From positions 2,914,001 to 2,978,000 of the forward strand of contig NZ_CP093340.1 of the NCBI RefSeq assembly GCF_022637415.1: DNA of 64,000 bases, given 5' to 3'. The notes beneath the pieces are model-generated. The model did no database searches. It was given only the letters and a program-made list of their open reading frames with translations, and was not told where the DNA came from. A program made the translations under genes and the position numbers. The DNA comes from Luteimonas sp. S4-F44 (GTDB lineage Bacteria; Pseudomonadota; Gammaproteobacteria; Xanthomonadales; Xanthomonadaceae). Positions 38,755-47,675 of this stretch are shown here, in pieces (position 1 is the stretch's first letter; each line of letters begins with the position of its first letter).

Positions 38755-39651
38755 GTGTCGACGACCCTGCTCGAAGCGAACCTGCCCGGCCTCCACCTGC
38801 GCCACCGCGGCAAGGTCCGCGACGTGTTCGAGCTCGGCGAGGAGCGGCTGCTGATCGTCGCCACCGACCGCCTGAGCGCGTTCGACGTCGTGCTGCCCGA
38901 CCCGATTCCCGGCAAGGGCGAGATGCTGTGCCAGATCAGCAATTTCTGGTTCGAGCAGACCGCCGCGCTGATGCCCAACCACCTGACCGGCGTGGACGTG
39001 GCCAGCGTGCTGCCCGCGGGGGTTGATCCGGCGCTCTATGCGCAGCGCGCGGTCGTGACGAAGAAGCTCAAGCCGGTGCCGGTCGAGGCGATCGCCCGCG
39101 GCTACCTGATCGGCAGCGGCTGGAAGGACTACCAGCGCACCGGTCGGGTCAGCGGCATCGCGTTGCCGGGGGACCTGCGCCAGGCTGAACAGCTGCCGCA
39201 GCCGATCTTCACCCCGTCGACGAAGGCCGCGGTCGGCGACCACGACGAGAACATCGACTTCGACACGATGGTGCGCCACATCGGTGCCGATCTCGCCGAA
39301 CAGGTCCGCGACGCGACGCTGCGCCTGTACGCGCATGCCGCCACGCATGCGGCCGAGCGCGGCATCATCCTGGCCGACACCAAGTTCGAGTTCGGTACTG
39401 ACGCCGACGGCCGCCTGTACGTGATGGACGAGATGCTCACCCCGGACTCGTCGCGCTACTGGCCGGCGGACGAGTACCAGGTCGGCACCAGCCCGCCGAG
39501 TTACGACAAGCAGATCGTGCGCGATTATCTGGAAACGCTGGACTGGAACAAGACCGCGCCGGGGCCGCGCCTGCCGGCCGAAGTCATCGCGCGCACCCGT
39601 GCACGCTACGCCGAGGCCCTGCATCGACTGGCGGGCATCGCCGTCGACTGA
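38755..39651 (+). CDS. purC: Phosphoribosylaminoimidazole-succinocarboxamide synthase
   Basis: SAICAR synthetase of purine biosynthesis, 298 residues of the longer non-E. coli type. Motifs are [58 protein letters not shown] and [12 protein letters not shown]. The start is GTG 38755 (MSTTLLE), as in Xanthomonas; a TTG at 38719 in frame is rejected. Its last 42 bp, encoding [13 protein letters not shown] plus stop, are repeated 4.1 kb downstream at 43708-43749. Confidence 0.96.
   Translation: MSTTLLEANLPGLHLRHRGKVRDVFELGEERLLIVATDRLSAFDVVLPDPIPGKGEMLCQISNFWFEQTAALMPNHLTGVDVASVLPAGVDPALYAQRAVVTKKLKPVPVEAIARGYLIGSGWKDYQRTGRVSGIALPGDLRQAEQLPQPIFTPSTKAAVGDHDENIDFDTMVRHIGADLAEQVRDATLRLYAHAATHAAERGIILADTKFEFGTDADGRLYVMDEMLTPDSSRYWPADEYQVGTSPPSYDKQIVRDYLETLDWNKTAPGPRLPAEVIARTRARYAEALHRLAGIAVD
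39610..39651 (+). repeat. purC 3'-tail direct repeat, copy 1
   Basis: The last 42 bp of purC match 43708-43749 at 38 of 42 positions, with the final 23 bp identical through the stop codon. Both copies read [17 protein letters not shown]. Confidence 0.9.
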
Positions 39652-39692
39652 CGGCGCGCTATGCTGGATGTTCCCAAAGGGGATCGGAGATC

Positions 39693-40154
39693 ATGCGTAC
39701 CGATGTCCTGGCGGCCGGCTGGCTGCTCTCGCTCTGTGCCTCAGCGGCAACGGCTGCTGGCCCGGTTACATCTTCGTCGCCACCACCCGATTCCAACTGC
39801 AGCCACGTCACCGACGCTGTCGCGCGGCTGGCGTGCTACGACCGAGCCTTCCCTCCGGCCTTCGGCGCCGTCCCGGCGGAGGCTATGCGCGTCGAGACGT
39901 TCGGTCTCCCGCCGCCACCTCGCGACGGTGACTCGACGTCGGAACGCATTGAGGCGCGCGTGGTGGCGGTGGACTACCTCGGGAACCGAAGAACGGTCGC
40001 CCTAGACAACGGTCAAGTCTGGGCATTGACCGAGGCGACCGCACGCGGCCCGCTGACACCGGGGGAAGCAGTGTCGATCCGAAAGGGCGCGATGGGCGGT
40101 TTCATGCTGTACACCCCAGCCGGCGTCTCGCTGCGCGCCCGCCGGTTGCGTTGA
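39693..40154 (+). CDS. Exported NGQVW / RLACYDR-motif protein
   Basis: The 153-residue protein has a signal peptide (about 1-22, CASAATAAG). The mature N-terminus carries HVTDAVARLACYDRAF, a motif seen in many small proteobacterial periplasmic proteins including T6SS-associated VasI/TagO. Its C-terminal half has VALDNGQVWALTE and VSIRKGAMGGFMLY, a beta-rich module widely annotated as hypothetical. The ATG at 39693 has GGAG upstream. It lies directly downstream of purC inside the segment bounded by the purC-tail repeats. No function is assigned. Confidence 0.82.
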   Translation: MRTDVLAAGWLLSLCASAATAAGPVTSSSPPPDSNCSHVTDAVARLACYDRAFPPAFGAVPAEAMRVETFGLPPPPRDGDSTSERIEARVVAVDYLGNRRTVALDNGQVWALTEATARGPLTPGEAVSIRKGAMGGFMLYTPAGVSLRARRLR

Positions 40155-40595
40155 CGTCGAAGGACAGAATCGCACCGCCGCTGAGCTCGGTGCAGGCAGC
40201 CCGGCCCAGGCTTTCTGCAGCGAAAGCCTTGGATCAGGCGCTCGCGCCGACCCCAACCGCCCCGACCGCGGGCACGAAGAAGTGCACCTGCGCCGAATTC
40301 TTACGTCGCGAGAATATCTAGCGATTGCTGGGCCAACGCGATCCGTATCCCAACGCCGCGCTGCAGCGCGGCCATCCGCTCCAAGGCCTAGCGCTGGCAT
40401 CATCACCGCAGCGCATCGGGCGCTCCTTGCCCCGCACCGCCCGTGCTGCTTTCCATTCGATATCTGGCACCGGCGTCCGCCGATTTCCACCCACGCCCCG
40501 CACATGACCATAGGGCCGTTTTGCAGTCGACACCCCGCGCAGCAGGCAGGACCGAGGGTCGACGGCGGACACCCGCCCGCCGCCGACCCCGGCAT
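40155..40595. other. Gene-poor interval within the purC-tail-bounded segment
   Basis: 441 bp without a credible gene. It has a hairpin AGGCTTTC/GAAAGCCT near 40209-40230 that may end the upstream gene. A GC-rich stem (GGTCGACGGCGG / GCCGCCGACC) near 40557-40588 sits just past the stop of the TonB receptor and is probably its terminator. Confidence 0.5.
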
Positions 40596-43460
40596 TTAGA
40601 AGCGGAAGCTCAGGCTGGTGAAGAAGAAACGTCCCGCCTGGTCGTAGCCGCCCAGCGAATTGCCATTCAGCACCAAGGTACCGCCGACCAGCGGCGGCTC
40701 CTTGTCGAACACGTTGTTGACGCCCACCGTCCACGTCGCAACGTCCCACAGTTCCACCGACCCGCTCAGATCGATGTAATTGTAGCTACCCAGCCCATTG
40801 CCGCGATTGACCAGGATCTCATCGGTCGTTCCCGACGTGCCGTCGTTGTTGACATAGTCCAACCCACCCACATAGCGCCAGCGCAGCCCTACTCCGTAGC
40901 GATCGAACGCATACCTGGCGCTTGCCACATGGCGCCACTCGGGCGCATTGCAGGCCTCGTTGACGCGACCAGCACAGTCGTAGGCCGTGGACGCGTCCTC
41001 GGCGACCGGCTGCTTGGTCTGCTCCAGTAGGTAGGTACCGACCAGCGAGGTGGTCAGTCGTCCGGGGCCGATCGGCCAGGCGTAGGAAGCCGTGAGATCG
41101 ATGCCGCTGAAGTCGAAGCTACCGAAATTGCCCAGAGTATCGACGACCAGTCCCGAGCTTTCGGGATCGCTACCCAACCACAGATCACCGGTCCTCGGAT
41201 CGCGACGGACGAGCCCGCACATCTCGGCCTGACCGCGCGCGCACAGGTCCAAAATGACCGAAGGCCCAATGCTTGTGATGGCGTCTTTGAGCTCGATCCG
41301 ATAGTAGTCGAGGCTCAAGTTCAAACCCTCGATAGGCGCTGCAGCAAACCCGATTGTCCACGTATCCGCGGTTTCCGGATCAAGATTGAGATTACCGCCT
41401 CCAAGAAGGTTGTACTGGCCTGCGGGATTGTCTGGCACGAAGCCATACTGACTCGGCGCCACTCCGGTCAACGCGCACTGCTCGGCGTTCCAGGTGGGCG
41501 CCGATCCCGCGCAGGGATCTGAACCGCCCCACAGACCGATACTCTGGTTCTCGTAGAGTTCGGTAATGCCGGCAGCCCGGATCGCCCGGTTCCAGCCCGT
41601 GCGCAACAGGAAGCGACCATCGGCAAACTTCGCGCCCAGGCCGGCCTTCCAAGTGTTCACGCCACCGGATGTGCTGTAGTCGGAGTAGCGATAGCCCAAC
41701 TCCAGATCGAGACCGTCGAGCGAACCGGTATCCGATAGCAAAGGCACCGCGCTTTCTAGAAAGAACTCGTCGACAGTCAGATCGCCAGCCACCGCTGTGG
41801 TGGGCCCTCCGAGGCCGGTGAAATTATTGGTGGCCATATTGGAATCGGGGGTGCGTTCATAAGTCTCCTGCCGGCGCTCGTAGCCCAGCACCAAGCTGAT
41901 CGGCTGGTTCGCCCACGGCAGGCCGACCCCGAGATCGCCGGACGCGTAGGCGTTGAACACCTTCATTGAGGTCACGTAGTTGACGATGCCAACGCCCTGA
42001 AGCGCTTTCGCCGCCTCTTCGGTCACCGCGTCCTGCCACACGTTGTAGAACGTGCAACCGCTGAACGATCCGGGTGGGCAGCCGAGCAAAGCGGACCGTA
42101 CGCGATCGGTGACGAAGTCGTTGATGCTTTCGTCCTTCACCGAGCTTCGGTTGTAGGTAAACGATGCATCGTAGGTCCAGTCTTCGTTGATCGCGCCGCC
42201 CAGGCCAGCCGTGATGCGATAACTCGTCGTTTCCTGGTTGGTCGCGCGTGGACCACCTTCCACGTTGCGCTTGTTGACCAGCACAGTGATTGCATCGTCG
42301 GTGATGCCCAGATCACTGCACAACGTGCCGATGATCGCATTATCGCAAGCAACGTCGACATCTGTGTTGAACGTGCCGCTCGGCGCAATCTGGGTGGCGC
42401 TTCGACGGTTGACGAACATCGCTTCCAAGTATGGCTGTACGTGTTCGTTGACCTCGTACTTGATACGCGTACCGGCCGTATATCGTGTATCCGGACGCTG
42501 GTAGTAATTCACCGGCGCGTAGTTGTAGAGCGCCCCGAATCCGGGTTGCCAGGCACTACCCGGACCTAGGTGGGCCTGAATGTTGCCTCCAGGAAGCGAT
42601 GGCGCGAGCACTGTAAAGTTCGCTGGATCGGCGCCGCTCGACCCGCCGCAGGCGGTACCGGAATCGTTCAGAGCGCAGGAGGAGTAATCTCGATCGCCCT
42701 GTAACAGTGCCTTGTTCTCACGCCACGTCGCCCAGGCGATCGCATGACCGCCTTCGCCGAAGCGCCCGCCGATCGACAGGTCGATGTTCTGCGAGATACC
42801 GTCGAAGCCGGAGCCTCCGGTTGGATAGTCGTACCCCACCTCATCCATGAGGCCACGCATGTAGTGGTTTTCGTTCTTGTGCTGGAACGCCGAGTACCCC
42901 ACATTGACGTTGACCCCCTCGAAATCGTCGTCCAGCACGAAGTTGACCACGCCTGCAACTGCGTCCGATCCGTAAACTGCCGATGCACCTCCCGAAAGGA
43001 CATCGACGCGACGCACAAGGGCCGAGGGAATGATGCTCAGATCCGGCGTCTCTCCCAGCCCTTTTGGAATACGGCGTCCGTTCACCAGCGACAGCGTGCG
43101 CTGGGCACCGAGATCGCGCAATGACGCGGTCGCGTACCCCTGAGATGGGTTGTTCTGGAAGTTATCGAAGCCGCTCGTAAACCCCAATTGCGGGTACTGA
43201 TTGACGAGATCTTCGACTTTGGTCGCGCCGGTGTAGCGGAACTCCTCGCCCTGGATCTCGGCAACCGGGCTGGCGGCCGTCATCGTCTGACTACGGATGC
43301 GCGTACCGGTCACAATCACCGCGTCCAACGTGGCGGGCGAGGTGGCTGGCGCGGATGTGGTGTCTTGAGCGGCCGCTGATATGCTGGTTGCACAGCACAC
43401 TGCAGTTGCGAGCGCTACCGAAAGACGGTGGCGCCGCGCGGAAATGGCGCGATTCGACAT
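40596..43460 (-). CDS. TonB-dependent outer-membrane receptor
   Basis: The 954-residue protein has a signal peptide (to about SISAAAQ), then a plug domain (about 45-170: LDAVIVTGTRIRS, LRDLGAQRTLSLVNGRRIP, RRVDVLSGGASAVYGSDAVAGVVNFVL). A 22-strand barrel follows, ending FFFTSLSFRF with the terminal Phe of outer-membrane proteins. Cysteines occur in extracellular-loop positions. The long-plug CUT-type look suggests an oligosaccharide, peptide or other organic substrate rather than a plain siderophore, but the ligand is unknown. The start at 43460 is favoured by GGGGAAA; 43475 is an alternative. Its base composition is lower in GC than purC. Confidence 0.93.
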   Translation of the reverse strand: MSNRAISARRHRLSVALATAVCCATSISAAAQDTTSAPATSPATLDAVIVTGTRIRSQTMTAASPVAEIQGEEFRYTGATKVEDLVNQYPQLGFTSGFDNFQNNPSQGYATASLRDLGAQRTLSLVNGRRIPKGLGETPDLSIIPSALVRRVDVLSGGASAVYGSDAVAGVVNFVLDDDFEGVNVNVGYSAFQHKNENHYMRGLMDEVGYDYPTGGSGFDGISQNIDLSIGGRFGEGGHAIAWATWRENKALLQGDRDYSSCALNDSGTACGGSSGADPANFTVLAPSLPGGNIQAHLGPGSAWQPGFGALYNYAPVNYYQRPDTRYTAGTRIKYEVNEHVQPYLEAMFVNRRSATQIAPSGTFNTDVDVACDNAIIGTLCSDLGITDDAITVLVNKRNVEGGPRATNQETTSYRITAGLGGAINEDWTYDASFTYNRSSVKDESINDFVTDRVRSALLGCPPGSFSGCTFYNVWQDAVTEEAAKALQGVGIVNYVTSMKVFNAYASGDLGVGLPWANQPISLVLGYERRQETYERTPDSNMATNNFTGLGGPTTAVAGDLTVDEFFLESAVPLLSDTGSLDGLDLELGYRYSDYSTSGGVNTWKAGLGAKFADGRFLLRTGWNRAIRAAGITELYENQSIGLWGGSDPCAGSAPTWNAEQCALTGVAPSQYGFVPDNPAGQYNLLGGGNLNLDPETADTWTIGFAAAPIEGLNLSLDYYRIELKDAITSIGPSVILDLCARGQAEMCGLVRRDPRTGDLWLGSDPESSGLVVDTLGNFGSFDFSGIDLTASYAWPIGPGRLTTSLVGTYLLEQTKQPVAEDASTAYDCAGRVNEACNAPEWRHVASARYAFDRYGVGLRWRYVGGLDYVNNDGTSGTTDEILVNRGNGLGSYNYIDLSGSVELWDVATWTVGVNNVFDKEPPLVGGTLVLNGNSLGGYDQAGRFFFTSLSFRF

Positions 43461-43915
43461 CTCGTTTTTCCCCATTCGAGTGATACGTGGTCGGACGATG
43501 GAGCCCCCCTCCCTGCGTCCCTTGACAGGCCCTTCGCGATTGGCGGCTGAACGCCACCGATGTCGAAACTACCATCAATTTTTCTCGAATAAGACAATCG
43601 CCTTGCGCAACCTGGCGAATTATGACGCATCGCACAATAATTGAACCGACCGCGCCCGGACGTGGTCAGAGCTCGTGACGAGAAGAGAGCCTGAAGTTCA
43701 TTGCGATGCCGAGGCCCTTCAGCGGTTGGCGGGCATCGCCGTCGACTGAAGGTGCATCGGCGCGCGCTGCATGACTGGCGCGGCGCCCGATGAGGAACGC
43801 GATCAGGGGGCCGTGCCCGCCTCCAGCCTTGGCCGACGCACACCGTCATGCCATCGGGCCGACGCGACGCGACCGACCCGACGGGACCGACGCGCACGCC
43901 GGCCCCGCCTTTGGC
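43461..43915. other. Upstream region of the TonB receptor with displaced purC tail
   Basis: 455 bp without a complete gene. 43560-43670 is notably AT-rich and presumably holds the receptor promoter. 43708-43749 is the second purC tail. 43850-43900 is a GACGCGAC/GACCGAC-like low-complexity stretch. Confidence 0.55.
43708..43749 (+). repeat. purC 3'-tail direct repeat, copy 2 (displaced)
   Basis: It encodes [13 protein letters not shown] plus stop in the same orientation as purC but has no upstream coding sequence. Four mismatches to 39610-39651 are clustered in the first half. Confidence 0.88.
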
Positions 43916-45922
43916 TCAGAAGTCGGTGACGAAGGCCACCAGGCCGCTGATCACGGCGGTATAGCTGATCGCGAGCATCGCCACCAGCAGCAAGACGGCC
44001 CACAGCCGCGCCGGCCAACCGCGTCCACCGCGCCAGGTCTCGCGCAGGTTCCATGCCGACGTGGCGAGCCCGGCGGCGATCGCGATGGCCGACAGCGCGC
44101 TCAGCGCCAGGATCCAACCGTTCAGGCCGTCGTTGATCCGGAAGTAGTCGGCCATGAACCAGGCGATCAAGCCGATCCAGCCCGCCCAGCTCAGCAGCAC
44201 CAGCCAGCTCGCGGCGCGGCTGGCCCGGTACGCGCGCACGGTGCGCGGCGGCCACGGCAGCGCGAGGCGATAGCGGCGCCGCACCAGGGCGCTCACCGGC
44301 CAGGCCAATGCACTGAGCAACAGCACCGCGAACGACACGCCCAGTACCGGCACCAGCCACGCGGCCGAGCGATAGCCCTCGACGCGCTGGAACAGCATGA
44401 ACGGCGAGATCGCATCGACAGAGAATGCGGTGACCTCGCCCGCCTCGACCACCGCGGCCAGCCGCTGCTTGCCATCCAGCGTGCGCCAGACGAACGGTGC
44501 CAGCGGATAGAAGCGGTTCGGCTGACCGTCGGTGCCGGGGAACACCGGGAACCCGACCGAACCGTCGCCGTAGTCCACGAGCTGCACTTGTTGGAGCTGC
44601 ATCAGACGCATGAAGCCCGATTCGCTGCGGCGCGAATTCAAGTAATGGCCCGCGGCGAGCAGACGGGCCTGCGCCTTCGCCGTCTCGATGTCGACCTGGG
44701 CCGTCTGCGGCGGCTGCGAGGGGAAGTAACGGTCGGCGAAGCCTTCGAGCAGTTCGCTGCGGATCGCGCCGGTCGCGCCGTCGGCACCGGTGCTGTTGAC
44801 CGACACGAAGACACCGACGCCCTGATCGCGGAACAGATACAGATACGAATGGAAGAAGATCGTGTCGCCGCCGTGACCGATCACCCGCTGTCCATTGATG
44901 TCGATTTCGTAAAAGCCCAGCGCCATGGTCCGCAGCGGCGGGACGAAGCGGGTCTGCGGCGTGTACATCTGCGCCGCGGTCGCGGCCTTGAGCAGCGGGG
45001 AGTCGCGGCCGGCCGCGGTCTCCAGGTGCGCGATCATGAAGCGCGCCATGTCGCTGCCGGTGGCCGCCAGGGCGCCGGCCGGCGACGACGGCACGACTTC
45101 GTAACCGCCGGGCTCGTCCGAGGCCAACTTGTAGCCGCGCGACATCAGCCCGGCCAGCTCGGCAGGCAGTGGTTGGCGGAAGCTCGAGCGGGTCATCCGC
45201 AACGGCTGCAGGACATGCCGCTCGATGTAATCGTCGAACGACTCGCCACTGACCCGCGAGACGATGTAGCCCGCCAGGCTGGTCGCGTAGTTCGAGTACG
45301 CCGGCACCGTGCCGGGCTCGAAGATCTGCCCGGGCACCCAGGACTTGAGGTAGTCGTCGAGCTCGGTCTTGCCGGCGCGCGCCTGCGCCTCGGTGGTCAT
45401 CAGATTCTTGACCCGCTCCTCCAGCCCGGAGGTGTGGGTCATCAGATGGCGCAGCGTGATCGGCATGCCGCGTGCCGGCACCCGGAAATCGAGGTAGTTG
45501 TTGATGTCGGCATCCAGATCCAGGCGCCCGGCCTCGACCTGTTGCATTACTGCCGTCCAGGTCAGCAATTTGGAGACCGAGCCCGGGCGGAACAGCGTGG
45601 CATCAGGATCCACGGGCTGGCGCTTGGCGACATCGGCGTAGCCGTAACCGCGCTTGGCGATGATCTCGCCATCCTTGACCACGGTGACCACACCCCCGGC
45701 GATGTTGCCGCGCGCCAGCGCATAGGGCATGAAGCCGTCGAGCCAGGCCGTCACGTCGGTTCCGGTCAGGACATGGGCCCCGTCGGCGGCCGGGGGTGTT
45801 TCGACAGTCGCCGGCAGCTCGGCGGCCGCCGGGGCCGCGGGCGCGGGCCCCGTCTGGGCGAACGTGGAGGTGCACAGCAGCAAACAGGCCAGCAACGATC
45901 GCACACGCAACGAACTGGGCAT
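43916..45922 (-). CDS. Class C beta-lactamase-fold serine hydrolase with C-terminal membrane domain
   Basis: The 668-residue protein has a signal peptide (1-23). Its periplasmic serine hydrolase domain (about 50-380) has catalytic SxxK at S115-K118 (SVSK), YSN at 209-211 and HGG in VIGHGGDT, the three motifs of the AmpC/PbpX/esterase family. A beta region follows, then four or five membrane helices from about residue 510 to the end. Such proteins are D-aminopeptidase-, esterase- or PBP4*-like, and the substrate is unknown. The ATG at 45922 has GAGGTG upstream. It lies just outside the displaced purC tail. Confidence 0.9.
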   Translation of the reverse strand: MPSSLRVRSLLACLLLCTSTFAQTGPAPAAPAAAELPATVETPPAADGAHVLTGTDVTAWLDGFMPYALARGNIAGGVVTVVKDGEIIAKRGYGYADVAKRQPVDPDATLFRPGSVSKLLTWTAVMQQVEAGRLDLDADINNYLDFRVPARGMPITLRHLMTHTSGLEERVKNLMTTEAQARAGKTELDDYLKSWVPGQIFEPGTVPAYSNYATSLAGYIVSRVSGESFDDYIERHVLQPLRMTRSSFRQPLPAELAGLMSRGYKLASDEPGGYEVVPSSPAGALAATGSDMARFMIAHLETAAGRDSPLLKAATAAQMYTPQTRFVPPLRTMALGFYEIDINGQRVIGHGGDTIFFHSYLYLFRDQGVGVFVSVNSTGADGATGAIRSELLEGFADRYFPSQPPQTAQVDIETAKAQARLLAAGHYLNSRRSESGFMRLMQLQQVQLVDYGDGSVGFPVFPGTDGQPNRFYPLAPFVWRTLDGKQRLAAVVEAGEVTAFSVDAISPFMLFQRVEGYRSAAWLVPVLGVSFAVLLLSALAWPVSALVRRRYRLALPWPPRTVRAYRASRAASWLVLLSWAGWIGLIAWFMADYFRINDGLNGWILALSALSAIAIAAGLATSAWNLRETWRGGRGWPARLWAVLLLVAMLAISYTAVISGLVAFVTDF

Positions 45923-46137
45923 CGGAAGCACCTCGACGGGACGGACGCAGGGATCAACCCGATGACTGTCTCGCCCCGAATCGGACAAGTCAAGCCTGAT
46001 CGGAGAATATTTTCGCTTCTGACGCACACACCCATTCACAAGAAAATGGCGTACGCAGCAGATCGACCCGGAGGACCGGCATCGGAGGCGCTGCAGTCTG
46101 CGAAGATGGGCACGCACCACAGCACCCGGGAGCCCGC

Positions 46138-46632
46138 ATGGACACGACACACGACGGCGAGAGCGTGCGCCCGATCGAGCGCTGGTTCGCGCATTACTCG
46201 GCCGATCATCGCAACGCAGCCAACCAGCGGATCCATGTCGTCGCCGTCCCGGCGATCCTGTGGAGTGTGGTGGCCCTGCTGTGGTGCCTGCCGCCGGGCC
46301 CGTTCTTCCGGCACGGCGCCTGGGCCGCACTGGCGATGTTCGGCGCCTGGCTGTTCTACCAGCGCGCGTCGCGCCCACTGGGCCTGGGCATGCTCACCCT
46401 CTTCATCGCGATGGCCGCGGCCACAGCCTGGTTGCATCGCACACTCGGCACGCCAGGGCTGCTGGCGCTGGGCGCGGCCGTGTTCGTGGTGGCATGGATC
46501 GCCCAGTTCATCGGCCACAGCCGGTTGTTCGAAGCCCGCAAGCCGAGCTTCCTGACCGACCTGCGCTATCTGCTGATCGGGCCGGCGTGGGTGTTGGCCA
46601 AGTTGTATCGGCGACTCGGCTGGCGGTACTGA
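46138..46632 (+). CDS. Mpo1-like (DUF962) membrane protein
   Basis: The 164-residue integral membrane protein has the Mpo1/YGL010w pattern. An N-terminal IERWFAHYSADHRNAANQRIH-type segment carries the conserved His, the end of helix one reads VVAVPAILWS, and the C-terminal WIAQFIGHSRLFEARKPSF holds further His/Glu. Yeast Mpo1 is an Fe2+-dependent 2-hydroxy fatty acid dioxygenase, so a fatty-acid alpha-oxidation role is inferred. The ATG at 46138 has GGGAG upstream. It converges with the SDR-like gene 7 bp away. Confidence 0.88.
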   Translation: MDTTHDGESVRPIERWFAHYSADHRNAANQRIHVVAVPAILWSVVALLWCLPPGPFFRHGAWAALAMFGAWLFYQRASRPLGLGMLTLFIAMAAATAWLHRTLGTPGLLALGAAVFVVAWIAQFIGHSRLFEARKPSFLTDLRYLLIGPAWVLAKLYRRLGWRY

Positions 46633-46639
46633 GGACTGC

Positions 46640-47500
46640 TCAGTCCGGGAACATCGACGCGTCAGGCAGGAACGGCCGCGGCGCGTAGCCAAACGCGGCC
46701 CGCGCCGGGGCGGGGTCGAACACCAGATCCTCGCGCATCCGCGCCACCGCCCCGACCGGCAATCCCTGCAACTGGCCGGCGCGATGTGCCAGCCGCAACG
46801 CCAGCCCGAACAACGGCGCAGGCAGCACGAGCAGCCGCGGCCGCGGCGTCAGCACCGCCAGCGTGCGCGCGACCATGTCGCGGTAGCGCAGCGTCTCGCC
46901 GCCGGGCAACGCGTAGGCCTGGCCGGCGGCAGCCGGCGCATCGACCGCGGCCAGCGCCGCGGCCGCGAGGTCGTCGGCGTGCACCGGCTGACGCAGGCCA
47001 CGCGCATCGGTGGGCAGCACGAACAGGCCACGACGGCGCGCAAGCGCGACCACGCGCGCCAGGTTGTGCGCGCTGCCGGGCCCGTAGATCAGCGTCGGCC
47101 GCAACAACGTCGCCGCCGCGCCACGATCGCCGGTGGCCGCGAACAGACGCGCCCCCGCCTCGCGCAGACGTGCGGCCAGCGCGCGTTCGTCGGGGTCGGC
47201 CGCGGCCTGTTTGGTCGCGTCGCTGGTCGATCCGAATGCCACCACGCGCGGGCTCTCGGGCCCTGTGGCCGCGTACCAGATCGAGAAGTGGTCCAGCGGT
47301 CCGCAACTGAAGACAGCATCGAAGCGGCCGGTCAACGCCGGCATCGCCTGGAAGCCGCCCCGGTGCCAGCGCAGACCCGGCTGCGGCGGACGGGCCTCGC
47401 GTGAGACCGCGTCGATCGACCAGCCGGCGGCGAGCAGGCGCGCCACCAGCGCGCGGCCGATCGCGCCACTGCCGCCCAACACCAGTGCATGCCTGTTCAT
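46640..47500 (-). CDS. NAD(P)-binding epimerase-like SDR protein
   Basis: The 286-residue extended-SDR-like protein has the nucleotide loop LVLGGSGAIGRALVARLLAAG at residues 6-26 and a TLIYGPGSAHNLARVV segment. It lacks an obvious YxxxK catalytic pair, so it may be an atypical SDR such as those acting on lipid-linked or quinone substrates. The ATG at 47500 starts directly at the Rossmann fold. It is divergent from the mrp operon with a 175-bp intergenic region. Confidence 0.83.
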   Translation of the reverse strand: MNRHALVLGGSGAIGRALVARLLAAGWSIDAVSREARPPQPGLRWHRGGFQAMPALTGRFDAVFSCGPLDHFSIWYAATGPESPRVVAFGSTSDATKQAAADPDERALAARLREAGARLFAATGDRGAAATLLRPTLIYGPGSAHNLARVVALARRRGLFVLPTDARGLRQPVHADDLAAAALAAVDAPAAAGQAYALPGGETLRYRDMVARTLAVLTPRPRLLVLPAPLFGLALRLAHRAGQLQGLPVGAVARMREDLVFDPAPARAAFGYAPRPFLPDASMFPD

Positions 47501-47675
47501 GTCCGCCCGCCCAGGACGGGCAGCCGGCACCAGGAAGACGCGAACGGCACGGAGCATGCTGACATCCTCACAGCATAGCCGGCAAAATCCACGAACTGTT
47601 CGCGCGCTTCGGTTAGACTGATCGGCCCTTGCGCGCTCGCCGGCTCTCTGGCCGACCGCCTCCACAAGGAGTCCG

